This document shows positions 21,542 through 32,000 of a stretch of 53,686 nucleotides of DNA, piece after piece (the stretch's first letter is position 1; each line of letters begins with the position of its first letter). The notes beneath the pieces were generated by a model. The model did not search any database, was not told the origin of the DNA, and saw only the letters and a program-made list of their open reading frames with translations. Both the position numbers and the translations under genes were made by a program. This DNA comes from a virus: positions 1 through 53,686 of the IMG/VR virus record IMGVR_UViG_3300049825_000213; one strand, 5' to 3'.

Positions 21542-22174
21542 ATGACGAGCCAGCTCGCGCTATACAATGAATCTCTGGCCTATCTTGGCGAGCGCAAGCT
21601 TGGTTCATTGTCCGAGAATCGCGAGCCCCGGCGCGTGTTGGACGACTTCTACTCCAGCACCGTCAACTACTGTCTGGCGCGCGGGTTCTGGAACTTCGCC
21701 ATGCGCGCGGTTTCAATGACTGCATCTGCGACAATCACGCCGCAGTTCGGCTATACCTTCGCATTTGAGAAGCCGAGCGACTGGGTTCGGACCTTCATGG
21801 TTTCGGACAATGAGAACTTCTACCCATTGTTGGCCAGATACAACGATGAGGCATTCGTGATCTATTGCGATGCAGCGCCGTTGTATTTCAAATACGTGAG
21901 CAACAATGCCAGCTACGGCCTCAACCTGGCGGCATGGCCTGAGACCTTTGCGGACTATGTGGCGCTTCGGCTGGCTTACCGAGCGGCCAAGCGCATCAAG
22001 AATGCAGGGGCTGACGAGGTGGAGTCGTTGATGAAGCAGGCCATCAGGGCGTGTTCTGTGGCTGGCGGAGTGGATGCGATGGACGAGCCGCCGATGCAGC
22101 CTCCGACCGGCACATGGGCGCAGTCGCGCGCAGGGCAGTATCGAGGGCCGCGTAATGTGGCGTGGGGGAGGTGA
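21542..22174 (+). CDS. Tail tubular protein A-like adaptor (T7 gp11 type)
   Basis: 210 residues. LALYNESLAYLGERKLGSLS followed by VNYCLARGFWNFAMRAVSM and FGYTFAFEKPSDWVRTFMVS is the typical opening of gp11-type adaptors, which form the ring under the portal. C-terminus is disordered (MDEPPMQPPTGTWAQ). Position before the gp12-like gene supports the call. Confidence 0.85.
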   Translation: MTSQLALYNESLAYLGERKLGSLSENREPRRVLDDFYSSTVNYCLARGFWNFAMRAVSMTASATITPQFGYTFAFEKPSDWVRTFMVSDNENFYPLLARYNDEAFVIYCDAAPLYFKYVSNNASYGLNLAAWPETFADYVALRLAYRAAKRIKNAGADEVESLMKQAIRACSVAGGVDAMDEPPMQPPTGTWAQSRAGQYRGPRNVAWGR

Positions 22175-22551
22175 TGCAAATCAGTATTCACTGGATTGGC
22201 ATTTCGACCAAATTCCGCCAGGTGCATTCATGTGAGCTACAGACATGGCTGGCCAAGTTTTGCATAGGTGATGCGCCTGAGTGGTATAGGATCGCGCCGC
22301 GAAAGCCTCTTGGTAGAGTTGTGATGGGGCCGTTGCAAACTGACCAATGCCCAGTGAAGATCGTCGAATTTATTGTACAAGAAGATTGCCTGTATGACAG
22401 GACCGGATTGGTTGGAAAAAGATTAATAGTTACTCCGTCCGAATGGTCTCGACTCGTGCTTGACGAGTGGGAGTGTGAGATGTGTAGGATTGGCGTTCTC
22501 GGGATACCTGTATTTGGTAATGTGTCTGAGTCTTTCGGTGCGACGATCTGA
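22174..22551 (+). CDS. Hypothetical protein, 125 aa, inserted between tail tube genes
   Basis: Starts MQISIHWIGISTKFRQVHSC. It contains five cysteines and a WECEMCRIGVLGIPVFGN tail. A/T content and codon choice are higher in AT than in its neighbours. It shares one base with each flanking gene. As gp11 and gp12 genes are usually adjacent, this may be a moron. No family recognised. Confidence 0.65.
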   Translation: MQISIHWIGISTKFRQVHSCELQTWLAKFCIGDAPEWYRIAPRKPLGRVVMGPLQTDQCPVKIVEFIVQEDCLYDRTGLVGKRLIVTPSEWSRLVLDEWECEMCRIGVLGIPVFGNVSESFGATI

Positions 22552-25457
22552 TGGCCCGCGTCAACGCGCCCCAGCTTGCCTTTTCTGCCGGTGAGATTTC
22601 CCCCGCCGCATTGGCACGTGTTGATGTTGAGAAGTTGCGGTTGGCGGCGCGTTGTCAGGTCAACTGGGATGCGACAGTCATCGGCTCGATGAGCCTGCGG
22701 GCTGGCCTCGGTTATCTCGGGTCGACCAAGAGTGATGCGGCCGGTCTGCTGTTGCCGTTTGTCTTCGGCACACATGACACTGCGCTATTGGAATTGACAG
22801 CCCTTGTTATGCGGGTGTGGAAGAGCGATGCGCTGATCACGCGGCCATCTGTCGCAACTGTGGTCACCAATGGGGATATGTCGTCATCGGCGGGGTGGAC
22901 ACTGACCGCATCGTCCGGTGCCAGCGCTGCAATATCTGGTGGCAGGCTTACATTGTCTGCCAGTGCGATCGGGTCAACTGCGTTTTGCGAGCGGTCTGTC
23001 ACGGTTGCCGGTGGCGATCAGAACGTGGTGCATGGTCTGCGCATTATTGTTGGCGACACCAATCTGCAGGGCGGGCCGGTCACGTTCCAAGTAGGCAGTA
23101 CGTCGGGAGGGACGGAATATATTTCGCAGACCACGCTGTCGCCAGGCACGCACTCTATCGCATTCACCCCCACCTCATCACCCTTCTATGTGAGGTTCAG
23201 CACTGCGACATGGACGGACAAGATTGTTGACTCGATCACGGTTGAGGCGTCAGGAGTAATGGAGTTACCGACGCCATGGACGGCAAACGATCTTAGCTAC
23301 GTGCGCATTGCGCAGAGCGCTGATATTGTCTATGTCGCGTGTGATGGCATCGCGCAGTATCAGATCGAGCGACGGAATAACGACTCGTGGTCGGTCGTCA
23401 AGTATCGCGCCGACAAGGGGCCGTTTGTCAGCAAGCCGGCCTGGGCTGCGCCGATCACCATGGCGCTCTCGGCGCAATACGGCAATGTGACGCTGACGAC
23501 GGGCGCGAGTTACTGGAAGTCAAGCGATGTTGGATCACTGATCAAGCTTCCAGTGATCCAACAGGATATGGTTCGTCAGATCGGGGCAGCGAACAACTTC
23601 ACGGAAGCATTTCGCCTGCACGGGATAGGCACTAACAACGATTATTCTTGGGTGACGACCGGAACGTGGGTTGGCACGATCAGGTCATTTCATTCATACG
23701 ATTCGGCGGTGGACGGGTTTGCGCGACAGGATTCGGCCACAACGAATACGACAAAGACGGTCACACTCGGCACCGATCACGACAATGTGATCACGTGGGT
23801 TCGTTTTGGATTCGACCGTGCGTCTGACTATACGTCAGGAAACGTTACGGTGACGGTCAGCTATAAGTCATCGCCTGGCGAGGTTGGCGGCTTTGGAATT
23901 GCCCGCGTTACCAGCTATTCATCTGCGACTGTGGTCAATGCCGAAATGCTGACACCGACACGCGATCTGGATATTGAGGCGACGTGGAAGGTTGGAAAGT
24001 GGGCGAGCGGTTTGGGCTATCCATCTGCTGTCGCGCTTGATCAGGGCCGTCTGTGGTGGGCGGGGCGAGACGATATTGATGGGTCGGTATCGGATGACTA
24101 CACGAACTTTGATGATACGGTTGAGGGTGATTCCGGGCCGATATCACGCACGCTTGGTGGCTCAACAGTTGAGATCATCAACTGGATATTGCCGCTTGGC
24201 CGGCTGATGGTCGGAACCGAGGGGGCGGAAGTTTCGGTTCGCTCGTCATCGCAGGATGAGCCATTGACGCCTACCAACGCCATGCCGAAGTCTTCGAGCA
24301 CTCAAGGGTCAGCCAACTTGCCGGCGCTCAAGATTGATAATCGCGGCGTGTTCGTGGAGAAGTCTGGCCGCAGGGTGTTTGAATTGGCTCCGGACCCGCA
24401 GGTCGGCGATTATGTCTCCTATGATCTGACCAAGCTCAATCTTGATATTGGCATTCCAGGCTTTGTGTCGCTCGCGGTACAGCGTCAGCCCGACACCAGG
24501 ATGCACTTCGTTCGCAGCGATGGGCAGGACGCAATTCTGTTGCGCGAACCGCAAGATGAGGTCACGGGCTGGACGCGATCCATGACGTTGGGTGTCATCG
24601 AGCGCGTCTGTGTGCTCCCCGGCAATATCGAGGACAGCGTCTATTACATTGTCAAGCGTACTATCAATGGTAGCACGAAGCGCTTCATCGAGAAGAAGGC
24701 CCGCCGCGACCAGTGTGTAGGGGCGAGCCTCAACTATCAGGCTGATGCGTATGTGAGCATATCCCAGGCATCGTCGACCACGATCACTGGGCTGTCGCAT
24801 CTCGAAGGCGAAACGGTCGTGGTTTGGGCCAACGCCAAGGACCTCGGAAGCTATACGGTTTCTGGCGGGCAGATCACGGGGGTTTCCGAGGCGGTGACTA
24901 CGGCCATTGTGGGCCTCGGTGGTATGACGTTTTCCTATGATTCGACGGCTGCGGCGACAATTGCTGTTGGCACAAAATACAATGGCTATCCGGCTGAGGT
25001 CTTTGCAAATCGATCAACGGGCGGCAAGCTGCGCTATATCGGGACTGTGACTGTAGCATCCGGCGTGGTGACGCTGCCGAATTCCAAGACGGCAACCAGA
25101 ATCATCGTCTATCTCGGCTACTATGCACCCTTTGTGTCGGCCAAGCTCGCCTACGGCGCGCAGATGGGCACAGCTTTGAATCAGCGAAAGAAAATCAACG
25201 CCATTGGGCTTATTGCGGAGAATATGCACCCTCAGGCACTGTGTGTTGGGCAAACATTCGAGCAACTGGATGATCTGCCGCTGATCGAGGAAGACTTTGC
25301 CGGCAGCCAGAATGAGATTTGGGATGAATATGATAACGATGTCACGACCGTTCCGGGGGAGTGGGACACTGATGCAAGATTGTGTATGCTGGCGGCGGCG
25401 CCCCGGCCGGTGACTTTGTCGGGCGTGGTGGTATCAATAACGACTCACGAAAAATGA
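22551..25457 (+). CDS. Tail tubular protein B-like nozzle protein (T7 gp12 type)
   Basis: 968 residues. The start ARVNAPQLAFSAGEISPAAL, ARVDVEKLRLAARCQVNWDA, and GSMSLRAGLGYLGST is the common opening of gp12-type nozzles. The body is beta-rich with WVTTGTWVG-like strands and the internal block LSYVRIAQSADIVYVACDGI, and the C-terminal part includes VFELAPDPQVGDYVSYDLTK. It is longer than T7 gp12 (about 794), with extra beta domains in the N-terminal third. Forms the distal tail tube. Confidence 0.85.
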   Translation: MARVNAPQLAFSAGEISPAALARVDVEKLRLAARCQVNWDATVIGSMSLRAGLGYLGSTKSDAAGLLLPFVFGTHDTALLELTALVMRVWKSDALITRPSVATVVTNGDMSSSAGWTLTASSGASAAISGGRLTLSASAIGSTAFCERSVTVAGGDQNVVHGLRIIVGDTNLQGGPVTFQVGSTSGGTEYISQTTLSPGTHSIAFTPTSSPFYVRFSTATWTDKIVDSITVEASGVMELPTPWTANDLSYVRIAQSADIVYVACDGIAQYQIERRNNDSWSVVKYRADKGPFVSKPAWAAPITMALSAQYGNVTLTTGASYWKSSDVGSLIKLPVIQQDMVRQIGAANNFTEAFRLHGIGTNNDYSWVTTGTWVGTIRSFHSYDSAVDGFARQDSATTNTTKTVTLGTDHDNVITWVRFGFDRASDYTSGNVTVTVSYKSSPGEVGGFGIARVTSYSSATVVNAEMLTPTRDLDIEATWKVGKWASGLGYPSAVALDQGRLWWAGRDDIDGSVSDDYTNFDDTVEGDSGPISRTLGGSTVEIINWILPLGRLMVGTEGAEVSVRSSSQDEPLTPTNAMPKSSSTQGSANLPALKIDNRGVFVEKSGRRVFELAPDPQVGDYVSYDLTKLNLDIGIPGFVSLAVQRQPDTRMHFVRSDGQDAILLREPQDEVTGWTRSMTLGVIERVCVLPGNIEDSVYYIVKRTINGSTKRFIEKKARRDQCVGASLNYQADAYVSISQASSTTITGLSHLEGETVVVWANAKDLGSYTVSGGQITGVSEAVTTAIVGLGGMTFSYDSTAAATIAVGTKYNGYPAEVFANRSTGGKLRYIGTVTVASGVVTLPNSKTATRIIVYLGYYAPFVSAKLAYGAQMGTALNQRKKINAIGLIAENMHPQALCVGQTFEQLDDLPLIEEDFAGSQNEIWDEYDNDVTTVPGEWDTDARLCMLAAAPRPVTLSGVVVSITTHEK

Positions 25458-25825
25458 TCGTAACGATCCGGCCATCCACTCCAGAGGATATTCGTCACGT
25501 CATTGGTGAGCCGCTACCGTGGCGGGTCCGGGCGCTCACTGGTGAGATTGCCGGCCGGGTTATTGCGGTGGGCGGCCTCACATGGTTGCCGGGTGGCACG
25601 ATTGCAGCCTTTGCGGCACTGACTGATGAGGCGAGGAAATACAAGGTGTCGCTACACCGTGCGGGGCTTCGGCTCATGCGAGAGGCCAAGGAATCCGGCA
25701 TCAAGAGCGTTGTTGCGTCGGCGGACAGCGGGTCTGATCCGGCGCTGCGGTGGCTGTTACGGCTTGGGTTCAAGCCGGTTGAAAGCGATAATGAACGAAC
25801 AACATTTGTGTGGCGCAGCGAATAG
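25454..25825 (+). CDS. GNAT-like internal virion protein (gp13 position)
   Basis: 123 residues starting MIVTIRPSTPEDIRHVIGEP. The order of strands (VIAVGGLTWLPGGTIAAFAA) and helix (HRAGLRLMREAKESGIKSVV) with ALRWLLRLGFKPVE is the GNAT acetyltransferase fold. The acetyl-CoA loop (R/Q-x-x-G-x-G/A) is not clear, so it may be non-enzymatic. GNAT-like proteins often occupy the gp13 place in podovirus ejection clusters. ATGA overlap with the nozzle gene. Confidence 0.75.
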   Translation: MIVTIRPSTPEDIRHVIGEPLPWRVRALTGEIAGRVIAVGGLTWLPGGTIAAFAALTDEARKYKVSLHRAGLRLMREAKESGIKSVVASADSGSDPALRWLLRLGFKPVESDNERTTFVWRSE

Positions 25826-25834
25826 GGGAGGCCG

Positions 25835-26410
25835 ATGACTGACGACGAGCCCATTTCGATCGGCGCGAGCCTTGCGGCATTGGCCACCACAGCTGCAGAG
25901 GCTGCAGGTGCGACCATTGCTGGGACGACGCTATCCGGTACCGCGGCGACGTTGTCTGGCGCTGGCGCAGTAGTGGGCGCCGCGGGTCAGCTGATGGCTG
26001 GGGCGGCGACGAAGGAGTCGGCCGAATATCGGGCACAGCAACTCGACATGGCCGCGACGGAAAGCAGGGCTGCATCACAGCGCCAGGCTTACGAACGGCG
26101 CCATGCTGCCAAACTGACGTTGTCGGCATTGCAGGCCCGCGCGGCGGCAAGTGCAGGAGATGCTTCCAACCCTGGCATCATCAAGCTGGGTGGCGACATT
26201 GCCAGCCGTGGGGAATATCAGGCGCTGTCGGAACTCTATCTTGGAGAAAACCGGGCGCGCGGCCTGCATGACGAGGCGACCGGCACCAGGATAAGCGGTG
26301 CGGCGGCGCGCACCGGTTCGTATTTCTCTGCCGCCGGAACGTTGGCGAGCGGATTTGGTTCGATGCTTAGCACCTACGGCAAGATGAACCCCGGACTGGT
26401 CAAGGCATAA
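25835..26410 (+). CDS. Internal virion protein B-like (gp14 type)
   Basis: 191 residues. An Ala/Gly/Thr-rich hydrophobic N-terminal stretch (GATIAGTTLSGTAATLSGAG) that could insert in membranes, then a charged helix (ESRAASQRQAYERRHAAKLT) and GRGxY-like Gly segments near the end. This organisation fits gp14-like ejection proteins, which form the outer-membrane channel. Immediately followed by the transglycosylase gene. Confidence 0.75.
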   Translation: MTDDEPISIGASLAALATTAAEAAGATIAGTTLSGTAATLSGAGAVVGAAGQLMAGAATKESAEYRAQQLDMAATESRAASQRQAYERRHAAKLTLSALQARAAASAGDASNPGIIKLGGDIASRGEYQALSELYLGENRARGLHDEATGTRISGAAARTGSYFSAAGTLASGFGSMLSTYGKMNPGLVKA

Positions 26411-29070
26411 TGGCAAAGCTTCCGGACTCCACAGCATTAGGTGGCATTCCGAACCTCAATTCCGGCCGCCCCATTGCCAATATTGACCAGAGCGGGATCG
26501 GCAAGGGCGTTGCCGCGCTTGGCCAAGGCCTTGGCAATCTGGGCGAGGGGGTGGCTACTTACGCGCGTGCGCAGGACGACTTTGAGCTTGCCAAGCGTAT
26601 GTCGGCATTCGAGACCCAGCGTGTTGGCTTGGATTCCGGGTTCGACCAGGACCAGGATTTTGCGACCAGGGAAAAGCGATACGCTGATGGGCTGACCAAG
26701 CTTCGCGCCCAGGTGATTGAGGGCGCCTCGCCGCGGGTAGCCGAGCATTTTAACGTTCGCGTCGATCCGATCGCAGCCAAGGCGGTTGAGCGGCAGAAGG
26801 ACATCGGGTTCAAGCTCAAGACCGACAACGACATTGCGTCACTACATACGGACGGCAATGCGGCTGCCGGGGCTATTGTGGGGTCTACGGACCGTGATGC
26901 CCGCATCCGGATGATCGAAATCCAGAAGGAAAAGGTTAGCGCGCTGGTACGGCAAGGCTCGATGAGCCAGACCCAGGCCGTGTCCTATATGGAGCAATGG
27001 GGCCGCAAGGTTGGTCTCGCTGATGGCATGGCGCGTGCTGACAATGGCGATGCCGAGGGCGTGATCAACGATGCTCGTGCCGAGCCAGGCTCAATGTCGG
27101 ATATTGCCAACCGCGTGATTCATATCGAATCAGGCGGCGACCCGCGCTCACGATCCAAGACCTCATCGGCATTCGGCGCGGCACAATTTCTCGCCACGTC
27201 CAAGAGTGACCAGACATGGCTGCAACTCGTCAAGGAGTTTCGGCCCGATCTTGCGCAAGGCAAGAGCATTCCCGAGATCGACGACATGCGCGCCGATCCG
27301 AACCTGTCGAAAGAGATGCTCGGCAAGTTGTTGGAAAAGAACAAGGGCATTCTTTCGCGCCAGGGTGTAGAGCCGACGCCGGCTGCGCTCTATCTCTCGC
27401 ATTTCCTCGGACCAAAGAGCGCCATCGCGGTGCTCAAGGCCAATCCGAACCGTGCGGTATCTGATGTTCTTGGTGAGGCTGTAGGCCCGGACTTTGCCCG
27501 CCAAATGGTCGAGGCTAACATGAGTGTGCTCGCCGGCAAGCAGGCGGGTTCTGTTGCACAATGGGCGGCCACCAAGATGGGCGGCGCGGATCGCGGATCG
27601 ATCTATCGCATTCTCGGCCCGGAAGAAAAGCGCCAGCTCATTCACTACGCGGAAGGCGTGCTGCACAAGCAGACGGCCAATGACTTCACCGACTTCAAGC
27701 AGCGCATCACTGATACCGAGACAGAGGCCGGCGTTACCGGCAATGTGCTCAAGCCAATCGGGCAATGGGAATTCATTTCCAGGCTCGGGTTCGAGCAAGG
27801 AAAGCAGGCATTCGAGCGCCACGCCGCCAACGTCCAGCTTGGCCAGGATGCGGCGACCATCGCCAATATGGACCAAGAGCAGCTTGTTTCTCTGGTCACG
27901 AAATACACGCCAAAACCAGGCGAGCCCGGCTTTGCCGATCAGGAGAAGCGCCAGGAAACGTTGATCAAGGCGGCGCAAAAGATCGCAGCTGAGAAAAAGC
28001 ACGACATCGCCCGCTTTGCCGAAACCCGCCTTCCGGCCGTCCAGGAAGCGCGCAAGGCATTCGATGAGGCCAAGAGCTTTCCGGACAAGCAGAAGGCAGC
28101 CCGTAATCTTGCCGATCTCTCGCTGATGGAACAGGCCCGCATTGGCGTGCCGCCGGCAGAGCGCCGGATCGTATCGAAGGACTACGTTGACGGGCTGATT
28201 TCAGACTTTGCCAATCAGCCGGCGGCAGGCGGGCCGTCCAATATCGTGGCCAAAATCGAACAGGCCAGGCACCTGTGGGGCGAGGAGCATTGGCCGGACG
28301 TGTATCGGAGCCTTGTAGAAAGCAAAGTGGCGCCGGTGGTCGAAGTCATCGGTTCGGATATCAAGCCGGACGCCGCGAAGATACTGGTCGATAATCAGGC
28401 AATATCGCCCAGCAAAATCCTTCGCGTGGACGAAACCGATGTGAAGCTGAAGGACGTGAACATGGCGGTGCGAAGGGCCATGGAGCCGTTTGCAAATTCA
28501 ATGCTCGGGCACAATGGCCGGTCCAGGACGCTTGAAGTGTATCAGGGTCAGATCGAGAAGCTTGCCGCGCATTATGTCGCCAATGCCGACATGACGGCCG
28601 ACAAAGCGGCTGAAACCGCATACGAGAAGGTTATTGGTTTCAAGTACGATTCGCGCGATTCCTACCGCGTGCCGAAGTCGGCCGGGGTTGACATCAATGT
28701 GATATCGGCCGGCGCCTGGCATGCCAAGAACCTCATTAAGGAAGGCAAGTTTGCGATCGAACCAGCCGTTGATGAGAGGCAAGGTCTGAGCAAGGACTAC
28801 CTTACCAAGGAATTGGAACGCGGCGTTGCGCGCGATGGAGTATGGGTCACGGCTCCGAAAGAAACCGGGCTGATGCTCATCTATAACGGCCGGCCAGTCC
28901 CCATGCGAGACGGTCAGCCGTTGGTACTGTCGTGGAAGGACTTGGCTGACATTGCCGAAACTTCACCGTTGCGCACCCGGGGGCCGAACGAACGCCGTGG
29001 TACGTCTGGCGCGATGCGCCGAACAATCCGCGGGGATGCTGGACCGTTGCCGAACGAGGCTGCGCCATGA
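26410..29070 (+). CDS. Internal virion protein with lytic transglycosylase domain
   Basis: 886 residues. A Gly-rich start, a coiled helical N-terminal segment, then an SLT-type domain at about 233-400: NRVIHIESGGDPRSRSKTSS followed by AFGAAQFL with catalytic Glu240, and PAALYLSHFLGPKSAIAVL. The rest is a long helical ejection body. It would cut peptidoglycan during DNA injection, the role of T7 gp16. Here the enzyme lies in the first of the two large ejection proteins. ATGA overlap with the next gene. Confidence 0.85.
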   Translation: MAKLPDSTALGGIPNLNSGRPIANIDQSGIGKGVAALGQGLGNLGEGVATYARAQDDFELAKRMSAFETQRVGLDSGFDQDQDFATREKRYADGLTKLRAQVIEGASPRVAEHFNVRVDPIAAKAVERQKDIGFKLKTDNDIASLHTDGNAAAGAIVGSTDRDARIRMIEIQKEKVSALVRQGSMSQTQAVSYMEQWGRKVGLADGMARADNGDAEGVINDARAEPGSMSDIANRVIHIESGGDPRSRSKTSSAFGAAQFLATSKSDQTWLQLVKEFRPDLAQGKSIPEIDDMRADPNLSKEMLGKLLEKNKGILSRQGVEPTPAALYLSHFLGPKSAIAVLKANPNRAVSDVLGEAVGPDFARQMVEANMSVLAGKQAGSVAQWAATKMGGADRGSIYRILGPEEKRQLIHYAEGVLHKQTANDFTDFKQRITDTETEAGVTGNVLKPIGQWEFISRLGFEQGKQAFERHAANVQLGQDAATIANMDQEQLVSLVTKYTPKPGEPGFADQEKRQETLIKAAQKIAAEKKHDIARFAETRLPAVQEARKAFDEAKSFPDKQKAARNLADLSLMEQARIGVPPAERRIVSKDYVDGLISDFANQPAAGGPSNIVAKIEQARHLWGEEHWPDVYRSLVESKVAPVVEVIGSDIKPDAAKILVDNQAISPSKILRVDETDVKLKDVNMAVRRAMEPFANSMLGHNGRSRTLEVYQGQIEKLAAHYVANADMTADKAAETAYEKVIGFKYDSRDSYRVPKSAGVDINVISAGAWHAKNLIKEGKFAIEPAVDERQGLSKDYLTKELERGVARDGVWVTAPKETGLMLIYNGRPVPMRDGQPLVLSWKDLADIAETSPLRTRGPNERRGTSGAMRRTIRGDAGPLPNEAAP

Positions 29071-32000
29071 TCTTCACTGATGGCGCGACCGCCGAACCTA
29101 TTCCGATCTCGGAAGTAGGTTCCGGCTATGGCGGATATTTTGGTGCCAAGGTGTCAGAGGCTGCGGCTGAATGGCCGATCCAGCGCGGCGTTGATATCGT
29201 CGAATTGAACCGTGCCAGCGGTCGGAGACCTGTTGGCGGCGCGGTCGGAAGCGCGTTGAGTGCGGTCGGGTTGAATGATGAGCGACCCGTACCTGAGGGC
29301 GCGAAGATGCTCTCGCTCGCCGAAGCCCGCGACAAGCTTAAGTCCGAAGGCGTCGACCACCGCGAACTGCACATCACGAACGAGGGCGTCTCATCGGCCG
29401 CGCTCGATATTATGACGGCGCGGCTGAAGGCAAGGCGGGAACGGGAATCGACCATTGAACGTGGGCCGGATCACATCTGGACCGGGGCGCTTGGAGTTGG
29501 GACATCGTTTCTGGTTGGCGCGGTCGATCCGCTCAATCTTGCATCTGGGTTCATTCCAGTTGTCGGGCAGGCCCGTTATGCCAACATGATGGCTGGCGCC
29601 GGCATGTCAACGGTCGCACGCGCGGCTGTCCGGGCTCGGGTTGGTGCACTGGAAGGCGCTGTCGGCCAGGCCATGCTGGAGCCAATTGAGGTCTACGCCA
29701 CCTCGCAGGAGGGCGGCGACTACACGATGGCGAGCGCCCTGCATTCGATCATGTTTGGCGCAGCACTTGGGTCCAGCCTACGCGCCGGTGGTGGGGCGGT
29801 TGCGGATGTGATACGCCAACGCCGCGATCGGCCGCTGTTTCCGTTCGACATTGGCGAGCCGGGGAGCAATCATCCGGAATTCAAGGACCTGTCGACGCTC
29901 AAGCCGCAAGAATCGCTGGCGGCGCGACCCGAAAGCCCGTTCCTGCCAGGCCGCACGGCACCGTTCGAGGACGTTCTGAAAGCTGGCCGCGACCTGTGGA
30001 AGCGCGAGCAGGCAGAAGCCGCCATGAAGGCGCCGGATACCGTCAACCCCATGGATTGGATTGCGCAGGACAGGGCTACCCGTGAAGCCCGGCAGGAAAG
30101 CATTGTGCCATCCCCGCACGTCGAAGCCCTTAATGACCTCCCGCCACGTGCGAAGGAGGACTTGACCCGCATTGCCATCGCCAATTTGCACGACGGCCAG
30201 CCGGTCAAAGTTGGTGAAGTGCTGAATGCAACATCGTCCGATCCGCGTATTCGGGAATCGCTCGATCTTGTCAGCCGGCCGGAAGTCCGTTCATCGGCAA
30301 GGCGCGTTGGCGATGATGTTTCTGACCAGCTCGTGGCGGCTGGAGTTAGCGCCGACGAAGCCAAGGTCAATGCCGCCCTGATGGCTGCCCGCTATGCGAC
30401 CCGCGCGCAGAGGCTCGGTCGCGATGCGCATGAACTCTACCAGGCGGATGGGGTGGCGGTGCGGAAGGGTGAGACGCCGGCTGGCGCGGGTCGCTCATTC
30501 GATCAGTTCCGCTCCACAGCCCCAACCTTCTACTCCGCAGTCCTCCGCACCATTGAAGCCGGAAAGATTGCCAAGGGCTCTCCCGACCAGTGGTTGGCCA
30601 CCATCCGCAACACGCCCGGCGTCAAGCCGGAAGAGCTTGAATGGTTGGGCCTCGCCGAATGGCTCAAGGCTCAGAAGGGCGCCGTCACCAAGGAACAGGT
30701 GGCGGAGTATGTGCGAGCTAATCAGATAGAGGTGAAGGAGGTTAGCAAGGGGGCTGCGCCGCAGGTAGTTGTCATTGACCGGGCGCGCGAGCTCGCGCAC
30801 GAGGAAGGATTCAATTGGGATGATCTATCGCCGCATGAGCAAGGTATGTTTCGTGGCAGGGGCATGGACGAAAATGGCAGAAACGACACCAAATTCTCCA
30901 ATTACCAACTCCCCGGCGGCGAGAACTATCGGGAACTGCTGCTGACGTTGCCGCCAGCGAAACTCTCAGGCGAGGCGGCGGGCAAAAATCTATATGATAA
31001 TTTCATCCGGCGCGGCGGTGGCCAGACGTGGGAACAGCTCGCGCCTGAAACTCGGCATGAAATGGTCGGACGCGCGACCGAACAGGGCCGTGGGCAGGAT
31101 TACAATTCCAATAAAATGTTCCGTTCCTCCCACTGGGACGAACCAAACGTCCTCGCCCATGTGCGTTTCAACGACCGCACCATCGACGGCAAGCGCACGC
31201 TCTTCGTCGAGGAAATCCAGAGCGACTGGCATCAGCAGGGCAGGACGAAGGGTTATAGCAGACCTGTAGACAGGCAGGCGATGCGCGATCTTGAACTGGC
31301 GCGTGACGCTGCTCTAAAGCGATGGGAAGAACTGAGCGACAAGCGCGACGATGCCGTTGCGGAAGCCTTCCGCGCTTATCAAGTTGCCGATCGCAGTTAT
31401 GCGGACTACAGGATCGCCCGAGATCAAGGCGTTCCAGACGCCCCCTTCAAAACCACGTGGCCGGAACTCTTGCTCAAGCGCATGATCCGCTACGCGGCCG
31501 AGAACGGCTACGACCAGGTCGCTTGGACCCCCGGCCACGTGCAGGCGGAGCGCTACGATCTGAGAAAGCAGGTGAATGCGCTCCACATTACGCGCGATGT
31601 TGGGAATGGTAATTTTCATATCGAGGCTACGACGACCAACGGCAAACAAGCCGATATCGCGAATAATGTCGCGCCCGAGGGGCTTGGGGAATACATCGGC
31701 AAAGACCTCTCCAAGAAAATTGCGGAGGATTTTGGCGATAAGAAGGGCGGCAAGAAAACCTATTCCGGCCTCGACCTCAAGGTAGGTGGTGAAGGCATGA
31801 GCGGCTTCTACGACAAGATACTCCCTGCCGCCGTGAACAAGTTGGTGAAGAAGTACGGAACGAGGGTGGGGAGTGAACACGTCGGTGTGCCACATAAGGA
31901 TGGTAAGCAGGGTATGGATATTGACGTCCACACCCTCGCCATAACCCCGGAACTTCGCGCCGCAGCCATATCCCAGGGCTTCCCATTGTTCCAACGCGCT